A stretch of DNA of 64,000 nucleotides from Dendrophyllia cribrosa. Taxonomy: Eukaryota; Cnidaria; Anthozoa; Scleractinia; Dendrophylliidae. The stretch covers positions 32,266,274 to 32,330,273 of the forward strand of contig JAJLRJ010000009.1 of the NCBI GenBank assembly GCA_024195265.1, read 5' to 3'. The translations under genes were made by a program, and so were the position numbers. The notes below the pieces were generated by a model. That model was not told the DNA's origin, made no database searches, and saw only the letters and a program-made list of their open reading frames with translations. The first letter of the stretch is position 1. Every line of letters begins with the position of its first letter. Shown piece by piece: positions 52,905 to 62,270 of the stretch.

Positions 52905-54663
52905 TGTATCACCCATAAATGTAATAACAACCATAAATGTAATACTCACCATAAATGTAATAAAAATCAACCATAAATGTAATACCAACCATAAATGTAA
53001 TAAGAATCAACCATAAATGTAGTAAATGACTAACCATAAATGTAATACATTTTTAACCATAAATGTAATACATTTTAACCACAAATGTAATAACCTGGAT
53101 ATCAATAATAAATTACGATTTTTAAAGGCTGTTTATATGGTTGGTGTACACGGAAATTCAAAAGAATAGCTTCTAAGTATATGAAAAGATTGCCGAGAGT
53201 AAGCATCAACAGGGGCACATGTCTTGGCAAAGTATGAGGAAATTGTAAAACTTGACTACGGGAAAAGTAGTAGACTTGCGTTAGCATTAAAAGAGAACAC
53301 AAACAGCAAAAACTGGATAAACGCTTGGATCAATCTCCTCTTTGCTGGAGTAGGTACGTGGGTATACGTGAAAGAGATCGTTTGGAAAAAAGGGAAGAAA
53401 AACTGGCAGATGGCAGCTATCACATAACTGACCATCTTTGTGCAAAGTTACTACATAAGTACTGTGTGTGTGTTCGGTGTTGTTATTACTGGGTTTTCAA
53501 GTCTTGTTGAGGTTGGGTGCAATAATGTTGTTGGTTACGAACATTTCACCGTTTCATAAACTTCCAGAAAGCTGCGTTATCGTTGTGTTGTTATATTTAA
53601 TGGGTAAGTCAAGTCCTTATGGTCAGAACTTTTGCAAACAGCCAGAAGTCCGCTTTTAAAAAAGGACAGACGGAGTTGAGTAAACCATTATTAATTTTTG
53701 TTAGCTTTTGCCATTAAACTGTTCAAAATATTAATTGTCGGATTTTTTACGACCATAAATTTTGTAACTTTAAGAGAAACAGAAAAAAATAAAGTACAAC
53801 TCGGACACAACGGATATCAGGTCACCTGATTTTCAAATATTGTGGGGTACGATTTTGGACAAATGTCAGTATTTAAAAGTTTCTCTCCCTTATCATTGAG
53901 TTCCCGTTTAAAGCACTGAGGTTGTGAGTATCACGGTCTTCCTTCGTCAGTTTCTAACCTTAAGTATCATAATGACGCGGAATGTTCCATTTCAAAGTGC
54001 TGAAACGAGGTCAACAAAAATCGAAATTTCGTAAATTGCACCTTTTGTAAACGGTTCGTTGCTATGTACATATAAGAATTATAGTAATATCTTCAAACCT
54101 TCTAGGTTGTTGAGAGTGGGACGCTTTGCTTACTGAGAAGAAACTCCTAAAGCGCCATTTGTTCTATTGTTGAAAACTACACAAAAAGCATTCTCATTTG
54201 CGTTTATCTGAGGCTTTCCAGAAGTGTCACTCAGACGTGCCATACAATACCAAAATATGTTAAGTAACCATGAAGTTGTTTAGCGGATTTTCATACATGT
54301 AACTAATTGCAGTTGGTATTGGCAGTTGGAAGCTCGCTACATAATGATACAAATGCGGTTGACTTTTCGTTACAACGTGGAGCCTCCATTTCAAGACATC
54401 AAGTAACCACTTAAAACAGTTTTAAACTCTATTTGATAGTAATAGCCAGTTTATTACATTTGTGGTTAAAATGTATTACATTTATGGTGAGTCAGATTAT
54501 TACATTTATGGTTAAAAATGTATTACATTTATGGTTAGTCATTTATTACATTTTTGGTTGATTCTTATTACATTTATCGTTGGTATTACATTTATGGTTG
54601 ATTTTTATTACATTTATGGTGAGTATTACATTTATGATTGTTATTACATTTATGGGTGATACA
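52905..54663. mobile_element. Unclassified element with iteron-packed long inverted repeats
   Basis: Left arm 52905-53098 and right arm about 54443-54663 are inverted copies. Each is almost wholly built of the motif CATAAATGTAATA, nine copies on the left and ten on the right, separated by short variable spacers that keep the same order in both arms. The ends are TGTATCACCC and GGGTGATACA, and GTTCT is duplicated exactly at 52900-52904 and 54664-54668. The 1.3 kb interior has only short open frames. TGT...ACA ends with a 4-5 bp duplication recall Ginger-type elements, but this is a suggestion. It is non-autonomous. Confidence 0.85.
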
Positions 54664-55066
54664 GTTCTCTTATTGGCTACGCTACTCACTATCTATCCTA
54701 AAGTAGAAAGTGAGTAGGGTGAATTGCCGATTATCCGCGCGTGGCGTGACCTATTTATATCATTATTCGGCTCATCCTCGGTGTTAGAACCTGACAAACT
54801 CATGAGTGACGTAAAACAAAGAAAACAAAAGGCACAAAAAAATAGAGTCAACTGGGAATGCAATACTACAAAGGTAAAAAAACAAAGGAAAAAGTCACAG
54901 GTTCTTACACCGAGGTAAACCCCATTATTCAATAAAAACGAGACCCTGCTTGTTGTTAAGTTTTAAACGTGTAGTAGATTTATAGGGGGGGGGGGGGGGG
55001 AATTGTGAATCGTGATTGAAGTATATTCCGTGAAACGTGATCTGCTAAAATCCTTCACTGTGAATC

Positions 55067-56306
55067 GTGAATACGTTGATATTAAAGAAAATAAATCGCG
55101 AGTTTGCGACTTATTTGACTTATTTGGCCTCACCAGATGAAATGGATTGTCATCATGGTCATATATCAAGTATATGCAGCATGACAGATTCCATCCTAAT
55201 CAGTGCCAGCGACAAGAACCAACGTTTTTACACAATTGAATTGAAGTCTGATGGAGTTGCCATGCACGGATTAGTAAACGAGTTGTGCCATTACCCAGCT
55301 GAATGCGTTCACGTGATATCCTTGAGTGTAAGAAATGGAACTCTGTTTGTGGCATTCAAAGGGGTAAAGGAAGACCAGAAAAAGGGCGGGCTACTCTCAA
55401 TTGATCTCAACTCAAGAACAACTTCTGTTCTGTTACGGAATGATACAGAGGTCTGCTCTAAATGTACAGGAATAGCAAGTCATCAGGACGGTGTCTTGTT
55501 CTGCGATGCAGGAACCTTCCAAGTCAAGTATTTTGATCAGGAATGCAACGTTGAGATGATAGCTGGAAACGGCCGAGAGGGCAACGCAGAGGGGAGAGCA
55601 GAAAACTCTTCATTTGGCCAGCTTATGGGTATTTGCACGGAAAACACCAATATCTTTGTCACTGATCCACAGACAGGATGTGTAAAACTTGTAACCACAA
55701 TAACTGGCACAGTAACCTTTTTAAAACATCTTGCCAAATTGTACAGGGCATTTTTTGTTCATCTGAAACATGAAACGGTTCCCCGCTTACCGGTAGCTGA
55801 AGCGATGAAGGAAGTTAGTGACCTGAGGAATTTTCTTGAAGGAACTGTCAGTACAGTGCAAGCATCACTCAACTCACAGAAAGCTACCAATGGCCATGAA
55901 GGGACAGTGTCAAACCAGACACTCAAGTCCGTGCAGATGATTTACAGTCAACTTGGCACACTTCAATCAACCATCCAAGCGATTAACAAAGAGATCGACG
56001 TTGATCTCCATTGTTGCCTTACAACTCAAGTGGAAAACCTACATACTGTTGGTCATTTTAAGGATGAATTTCCTACAGTTCTCAACTTTGCTCGCAGTCT
56101 GGGAAACTCTGTATACGAAAGTATCAAAAGGATTACGAGCTGGGCAACCTACTATTTCACACATCCCACCTCCTGTTATCCAATTCCCGATTCATCAAGC
56201 GCAGATGATGAGGGAATGGGCAGTGCTGCATGGCAAGTGCGTTCGCCAACGCACTGTCAGGCAAGAAACAACCAAGTTCAAAGCTGGCACCTTACCTCTA
56301 AATATG
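55067..56306 (+). CDS. NHL-repeat / beta-propeller protein, partial, cut by a LINE
   Basis: An open frame of more than 400 codons. A likely acceptor (GGCCTCACCAG) near 55136 suggests the true exon starts at DEMDCHHGHISS, and the first 23 codons may be intron. Blades with NHL character are visible: SDKNQRFYTIEL, GTLFVAFKGVKED, GIASHQDGVLFCDAGTFQVK, then the canonical MIAGNGREGNAEGRAENSSF, QLMGICTENTNIFVTDPQTG. A helical region follows (VAEAMKEVSDLRNFLEG onward) and a conserved-looking ITSWATYYFTHPTSCYPIPD. NHL propellers bind proteins or RNA. The frame then runs into the LINE at 56307, so the normal carboxyl end is lost and the printed tail after LTSK is LINE-derived. I recall similar multi-copy genes in corals but cannot verify this here. 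Confidence 0.65.
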
Positions 56307-57437
56307 TTTTTTTTAAACCTTTATTGATAATCACAAACAAAATACAAGGTACAAGGCAGGCCTACATTAAAAAACACAAAACCATTACAGAAAGCAACAA
56401 TTACAGAATGCATTACAGAATGCTTATCAACATGTCACTTAAGGAAATATGGCTGTGACCATCCTCAGTGTTACTTGTTCATGGGTGGGGTGGCCTGGGT
56501 CTGATTGATTGTGAAGCGCATTTGAATATGTATATAAAATTTGCGCTATACAAATGCATATTATTATTATTATTATTATTATTAAATATCAGTAAAGTAA
56601 TAACTGACAGATAAGTGGTTTTTACAGTATACAATACTCTTTTAATAAATGGGGGAAAAAAATCAGTAGCGAGCAGTGCCAAGAACGAAATTAGAAGAAA
56701 ACAGTTTAATTTTGTAAAACAACAGCCTCTCAAAAGCAAGGAGCTCAATGGGGAACGTATACTAATTTGTTAACAGCTTGTTAGAAAAACTAACAGTCAT
56801 TGTTAAAGAGCGGCACTAGAGGATCCCACTTCTTCGAATTAGGGGCTTGTTTATAGGATTCAATTTGAAATTGGGACTTGAGGACCGCCAAAAACATGTT
56901 TAACTGAGGGACCTTATTACTGTTTTTGCAGCACCATATGTAATATCTGGCAAGTAGAAAACAAAAATTCAGTTGAAAAGCAAACTTTGATATATCCGGC
57001 TTTAGGCCCAAAATCACTGCGATATCATTCAAATAGTCTTGACGTATGAGTTCACAGTCAAGAAGTTTACTAGTCAGAACCTTCCAAAACATATATTAAC
57101 CTTTGGACAATACCAAAAAAGGTGGCTAAGATTTTCAGGAGCGTTGCTGCAAAAAGAGCATTGCGAGTCTTGTTTGATGCCAATTTTTGTTAAAAAAACA
57201 AGTTAGTGAAAAGAATTCTGTGCAGAAATCTGTACTGAAAGTTAATGAGGGTCGTACTTTTAGTGCCCCTGAATGCCAAGGTGTAAGCTGTTTTCCAATC
57301 AGCAGTACAACCTTCCTGGGAAACGGCGGTATTCCATTTTAGTTGGCTTTTCTCAGGTGCATAACTTTTAAGAGAGACAAGTTTCTTGTAAACTACCTTA
57401 TTACCTTTAGTGCTTTTAAGAAATAAGTCAAGGAATG
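56307..57437 (-). mobile_element. LINE 3' fragment, copy 2
   Basis: Close copy of 40345-41372. Carboxyl coding region at 57092-56790 (MFWKVLTSKLLDCELIRQDY onward) and, upstream, KKLVSLKSYAPEKSQLKWNT and FRGTKSTTLINFQYRFLHRI. Two small insertions (TA near 57094, extra bases near 57192) break the frame. The 3' end AATAAAGG lies in the NHL gene. A SINE tail is nested at 56450-56589. Confidence 0.8.
56450..56589 (+). mobile_element. SINE tail nested in LINE copy 2
   Basis: The insertion absent from LINE copy 1 contains TGAAGCGCATTTGAATATG, then TTTGCGCTATACAAATGCAT and an (ATT)n tail, the 3' end used by many animal SINEs. AAATAT flanks both sides (56444-56449 and 56585-56590), an apparent target duplication. 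Confidence 0.65.
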
Positions 57438-57693
57438 AAAGTAGATTAAGTTTATGTCGTTCTTCCTTTGTAGCAGTGAAAGTGTAAGTGTATTTATTTT
57501 GATCTTCTTGTATGAATGGGCAGGTGAGGCAGCGTGGATGTTTACATTTATAAATGCCAGAGTTTTTTTTTTCTTCAGTTACCAAGGGATATTTCCTCCG
57601 ACATATTCTGCAGTCCAACCTGACGTCTGACAAAAAATGATACCGCGTCGGAATCATATCGCAAAAGGGTAGGGATGGCGTTTGACGGCACAC
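57438..57693 (-). mobile_element. Penelope-like element fragment fused in frame to LINE copy 2
   Basis: The minus-strand frame starts with CRQTPSLPFCDMIPTRYHFL, then YPLVTEEKKNSGIYKCKHPR and CLTCPFIQEDQNKYTYTF. The C..P-RC-TCP-I motif is typical of Penelope-like elements just ahead of the GIY-YIG nuclease. The frame continues straight into LINE coding sequence (LNLLSFLDLFLKSTKG). Sequence at 57700-57880 may belong to the same Penelope fragment. Confidence 0.55.
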
Positions 57694-57977
57694 CCCAACC
57701 TAAACTTGGATTAAAATTCCTGACAGACGAGGCAACGCGTTTACCCAGACGAACTTTAATATAAAGCCAACGAGTTTATGAAGAGCGTGTGTTGATTCAA
57801 ACAAACGACGAACTCAGTTTTTTCATGTCTGGCTATAGGAAAAGTGCATTTCGACTCAATAAAGTTTTATTTGTCTAAAATATAACTTACACTGCTCACA
57901 TTAAGTACTCCTGTGTCTTTTTGGCCGGTCGTTCCCTACCGTATAGTTTTGTAGACAAAGCTTTAAAAACACAGAAA

Positions 57978-59398
57978 TAGTACCAGCATTCGTAAAGTCT
58001 TGGTTTTTTATCGAATCCGAGGCGCGGGCGCTAAGCGCTCGGTGTTAACTCATAAAAATGACTGGGTGGGAAAAGGTTCGCCCGTTGCTAAAAGATCTGG
58101 CCCCGGTTGTGGGAGAGGCTGTACCTTTCCAAACAAGCTTAGTGATTGGTTAACGAAACAATAGGTTAAACAACACAAACAATAGCCCTAGACCTAAACA
58201 CAATAGAAGCTACAGTACTACGGGGCCAATAAAAATAGAGGTCTGGAAGAGCTACAGTACTACTCCCGGTTGTTCAAAAGCTGGATAGCGCTATCCATCG
58301 CATAAATCACTATCCAGCGGATAACACAAAGGATTTTGTTAATACTTATCCACTGGATAGTGATTTATCCGGTGGATAGCGCTATCCACCTTTTGACAAC
58401 CGGGGCCTGGGCTATTGGCCAATCGTTGGGCAGAAAAGACAATGGAAATTGTTTTTGAAATTCGTCTTCAGCTGGTAAGAGCAAAAAGTCATGTTCAGTC
58501 CCCTGCTAGTTATAAACAAAAAGACTACTCTCCCCACTGGGATGACTGTGACGAAAACGTCACCGGGAGATGTTTCCTCCCTATTTTTAAAGCCGGGACA
58601 GAATTAAATATCCGCCGGGCTTCTTCTGCATTTAGGCTTGTTGTCTCGTTTTGTTTGTCGCTTTGTTGCTTTTCGGCTCTTTCATCCATGCTGAAACACT
58701 CTGTCAAAATTGCATGATCACTGTTCAAAAGCTTGACAACGGACTTTGCAGTTTTCGCTCAAGTTACAATACAACAAATGAAAGCAAATTACTTGATCCA
58801 ACTTCTCTATAAAGTAATGGCCTTCTCGGTTTTTTTTTTTTTTTGCGTAGTTCTTGCTTGATTATTATGGAACTTTAAAGTTTCCTAATAAACAAACAAG
58901 TAAGGGTCTATACACATGAAGGTGGGGGACCCCGGGTAGGTGAGGTACCCCGCCCACCCGTAGTAAAAAAGCTAGTCTTCACATGCAATATTGAGCCCCG
59001 GGGCGCTGGGGTGAGGTATTTTAAACGCAGTTTAAAATACCTATTTTAAACGCAGTTTAAAATAGCGCGAATTCTTTTTTGAAGTGAAGTTTTCCTTGGC
59101 GCGCCGTCGTCGTTGCTTAAACTCCCTAAAATATATTTTTTTGAAAATCAAAACCGTCACTTCGCTCCGCGCAGAAAACCCCCAAACAACTTGGTTTCCA
59201 GGTTTCTCGCGCCAACTTAGTTCCAATATTTAGACCCCCAGGACTGGCCACCTTTTGCTTCCATATTTGGAGATGGGCACAGATGCGTCTTGCGAGCTTC
59301 GCACGACGGTTCGGATTTGTTTCCCGATTGCTTAGCGCCCGCGCCTCGGGTTAAAAAAAAAGCTCGGTTACCAGGACTTTGGGCGAATGCTGGCGCTA
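57978..59398. mobile_element. Element with 60-70 bp inverted ends, containing nested MITEs
   Basis: TAGTACCAGCATTCGTAAAG, then CGAGGCGCGGGCGCTAAGCG at the left is matched in reverse at 59330-59398 (CTTAGCGCCCGCGCCTCGGG, then GGCGAATGCTGGCGCTA). The interior has no transposase. It hosts the MITE at 58264-58406 and a CCCGGGGC-rich inverted segment near 58915-59060. Confidence 0.55.
58264..58406. mobile_element. MITE with CCCGGTTGTTCAAAAGCTGG ends
   Basis: Left CCCGGTTGTTCAAAAGCTGG then ATAGCGCTATCCA, right GGTGGATAGCGCTATCCACC then TTTTGACAACCGGGG. Inner copies of TATCCA/TGGATA give extra pairing. Related by its outer end to the element at 61948-62194. Confidence 0.7.
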
Positions 59399-60052
59399 TT
59401 TATGAATCGAATGCATTGTTTTCCGGGTAGAAACGACCAGAAAAGAAACAGGACTATTGAAATGTGAGTAATTTAAGTTTATTTCAGATAAATAAAACTA
59501 TATTTAATCCGAAATGCACTCCTCCTATAGCCCATGGTTTTATTTGCAATAAATATTGTAATATATTTATAAATTATAAATCTGAAGTTTATATTTCTCT
59601 TTATTTTTAAGTCAGATAATCCGACATTTTTACATACACTGCGCTAAGGCTAAAAATACTTTCTAAAAAGACGCTATGCATTGGAAGATTTTTAAAATTG
59701 CGAATGTCACTTGCGTGTGATTTAAAACCTATATCTGATAAATAAATAAAAGTGAAAACTCGTTTTATTGTTTCTGTAAGATTTATAAAACTGAAAACAG
59801 GATAAATAAAAATATATTAGGGCAGGATATATTTTACAAGTGGCAATTATATATTCTGTAAAAACAATAATATTCAATTAGCCTGACATTATATTGACTT
59901 TAACAAATGCATGAACATTAATATGCATTCTACGGATAAATGTTGTATTGCCAATCGATGAATAATATTCTTCAGATAAGAACTGTGTACCAATATATCT
60001 AGAAGCATAACGGCATCTTAGAAAGATGAAAACAAATAAGAGACATTAATCT
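59399..60052. other. AT-rich spacer downstream of the GTPase gene
   Basis: Very AT-rich sequence with TTTATT motifs that read as AATAAA on the minus strand (for example near 59763), able to end the GTPase transcript. No gene or repeat ends recognised. Confidence 0.4.
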
Positions 60053-60712
60053 CTACATTAAGTTACAATCTGTTGTATTTTGTTGTTTAAATTTACGTCC
60101 CTTTCCTCGCCTTCTTCTTCGACTCTTTGACAGCCTGGCTTTTCTGCTTTGCCTCTCTTTTTCTCTACTGTTGTATATTAATGTCCTGAGTATCTCTAAA
60201 AATACTTTTTCAACCCTGAAGTCGATTTTCGCGGAGGTTTCGATGTATTCTCCTTCCAGACGCGAAAGAACGGAGAGAGACTCGTGTCCTTGGCGAGCCG
60301 TCACTTCTCGATCGACCACTTCGATGTCCAACTTGTTGCCGACCAGAATAACAGGTACAGATTCTTGCCTATTTCCACGAAGCTCGGTAATTTCCTCCAT
60401 TGTGCGCACAGCTTCTATGAAGGACTGCATATTGTCCAAAGCGTAAACAACGACAAATCCGTGGCTTGAATTGAGTGCCAATCTTCTCATGACAGGAAAC
60501 GAGTACGAACCCGCGGTATCGACGATGCAAATCGTAAAATGACTGCCGTCTACTGCCAGGGAGTGTACGTAGTAATCGTCCACGGTCGGAATGTGATTTT
60601 CGTTGAATTCTTGGCCCAGAAACGATCTTAATAATGATGTTTTCCCGACGCCTCCACTCCCTAAAAGAGCGATGCAGTAATCAAATGACGGAACCGTTGC
60701 GAACGAAGCCAT
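60053..60712 (-). CDS. Ras-like small GTPase of RASD/Rhes type, prenylated
   Basis: GTP-switch protein. The chosen start is MASFATVPSFDYCIALLGSG; an in-frame ATG 30 codons upstream (60802) is possible but adds a non-conserved head. Motifs in order: G1 GSGGVGKTS (residues 18-26), G2 PTVDDYY, G3 DTAGSYSFPVMRRL, G4 NKLD, G5 ETSAK. FPVMRRL after DTAG resembles RASD1/Rhes (FPAMRRL) more than classical Ras. DTAGS replaces DTAGQ, so the catalytic glutamine is missing and GTP hydrolysis may be slow. A basic tail, KSRRRRRGKGRKFKQQ, precedes the CAAX box CNLM (residues 216-219), which predicts farnesylation and membrane attachment. 219 residues in one exon without introns, which could be ancestral or a retrocopy. 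Confidence 0.9.
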   Translation of the reverse strand: MASFATVPSFDYCIALLGSGGVGKTSLLRSFLGQEFNENHIPTVDDYYVHSLAVDGSHFTICIVDTAGSYSFPVMRRLALNSSHGFVVVYALDNMQSFIEAVRTMEEITELRGNRQESVPVILVGNKLDIEVVDREVTARQGHESLSVLSRLEGEYIETSAKIDFRVEKVFLEILRTLIYNSREKERQSRKARLSKSRRRRRGKGRKFKQQNTTDCNLM

Positions 60713-60802
60713 TTCGCGCACGTTCTGTATCGAAAGGGCGCGGCAACACTCGGTCAATAAACTATACCAAAAACTTTCTCCTTCTAGCTGGACTTTTTTC
60801 AC

Positions 60803-61241
60803 CTTGCTTTAACACAAAGAGTTAAGAACGAAGGCCGGATTACTAAAATTGTTGGTGTCAAACGTTGTAGACGAGCGGTTTAAAAATACAACTGGGACAA
60901 ATATCTTCTGGTTTACACATTGGGGCATTTCTCAAGGGAAAAGTTTTTCGCGCAGTTTTTATGGGTAATTTGAACAATTAAAATTCATCACGTTGTCGGA
61001 AGGAAAACAGAATTTGCCGCGAATTCTTTAAATTTCTTTGTCAGTATTGTATTACTTCCTTTTTAAGCGGCTTTATTTTATCAGTTTCTTACCATTACGT
61101 GTCCATACATGCAGATTAACACTCTCACTTTCAAAGATGAACAAGGTCAAGATTGCCTGAGAAAAAAAAACAAATGCCGCGTTTAGATATTGCAAAACAA
61201 ACAAACAATATCACATTAAAGTATGTCCAGCAGTCTTGTCT
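60803..61241. other. Upstream region of the GTPase gene, no gene seen
   Basis: AT-rich sequence that should contain the minus-strand promoter of the GTPase gene. No clear TATA or CpG-rich box was recognised. Confidence 0.35.
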
Positions 61242-61597
61242 TAGCCTGTTCCAGGCTCTCAGATGGTGGGGGCGAGCGAAAAATGTCGGAGCGAGCGAAG
61301 AAAAAACGAGGGAGGCGGGGGGGCGTGGGGGAAGGGGCGGAAGGAGAAACAACAACAACATTTAGCGATCTACTCGCGCGAGAAATCTGAGAATGATTTC
61401 GGTAAATTGACAGATGGACATCTTGACAGCAGAAATCCAATTATCCAACTAAGTGACAAAAGTGGGCGGAAGAGGCTCGGTAAAGAAAGTCTCACAGGCT
61501 CTCCTTCCTTCTCCCTCTCCCCAGTCCCCATTCGTTTTTTTCTTCGCAACCAACATTTTTCGCTCGCCCCCACTATCTGAGAGCCTGGAACAGGCTA
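61242..61597. mobile_element. Mutator-like MITE with perfect 9-bp target duplication
   Basis: The ends TAGCCTGTTCCAGGCTCTCA and TGAGAGCCTGGAACAGGCTA are perfect complements and continue imperfectly through AAAAATGT/ACATTTTTCGC. GTCTTGTCT is repeated exactly at 61233-61241 and 61598-61606; nine bases is the Mutator (MULE) signature. The interior is purine-rich and non-coding. Confidence 0.85.
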
Positions 61598-61689
61598 GTC
61601 TTGTCTTTGCTTTCTGTTTGTAAGTCTTTTTTGTGTGGCGAAGTTAATAACATAAAAATAATTGTCACAAACTCAAAATTGAAACCACA

Positions 61690-62270
61690 TTGTTCGGCAT
61701 ACTAAACAGTACCACAGGAAAGTACTGCTCGGTACCTTTTATTTGAATGGTCACACTTTAGGATTTCATCCACAGACTCAAAAGTTAAAACCACCTTATA
61801 CGGCGTAATAAACAGTACCACAGGAAAGTTCTGCTCAGTAGCTTCCATTTGAATGGTCATACTTTAGGATTTCATGCATCCAAGGAATTAAAAGTTAGAA
61901 CCACCTTGTACAGCATAATAAACAGTACCACAGGAAAATACTGCTCAGGGCCCAGTTGTTCGAAAGCTGATTAACGCTAATCCCGGATTAAAAGTTAACC
62001 GAGGATTTCATTTCTCTGTACGTTTAAAAATGTTTTCAAAAGGTCATTTGTAGCTAGTAGTCAAGACAAGTTAAAGTCAAAATTGAAGGGCAGAAAACTT
62101 TAATGGAAATTTTTCACTTGTTGAGTTATTTAACTGGATTCAAAATTGACGCTAATCCTGGGTCAGCTTAATCGTGCTTTGAACAACCCGGCCCAGAAGC
62201 TTTCATTAGAATGATAACACTTTAGGAGTGCACCTGGCACATACTCAAAAGTTAGAGCCACCTTATACAT
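61690..62270. repeat. About 115-bp tandem repeat array, interrupted
   Basis: Four units each contain AACAGTACCACAGGAAA, GAATGGTCA(C/T)ACTTTAGGA and AAAAGTTA(A/G)A(A/G)CCACCTT. The third and fourth units are separated by the MITE at 61948-62194. The unit resembles the GTGACCATTCAAATGAAACC repeat seen elsewhere, in reverse. Confidence 0.7.
61948..62194. mobile_element. MITE nested in the tandem array, GGGCCCAGTTGTTCGAAAGC ends
   Basis: Left GGGCCCAGTTGTTCGAAAGC then GATTAACGCTAATCC; right GACGCTAATCCTGGGTCAGC then GCTTTGAACAACCCGGCCC. Inverted repeats with a few mismatches. No coding sequence. Confidence 0.65.

Noticed and set aside
52912..53100. Iteron-type replication origin of a plasmid or virus
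   Set aside because: The motif array is mirrored at 54443-54663 and bounded by a target duplication, so it is a transposon terminus.
54724..54918. Lysine-rich 64-codon plus-strand frame ahead of the NHL gene
   Set aside because: Could be an upstream exon because a GTAAAA follows ACAAAG, but I found no matching acceptor phase and the composition is low-complexity.
58415..58717. 100-codon plus-strand frame inside the 57978-59398 element
   Set aside because: No motif, lies in repeat sequence, and no splice or start evidence.
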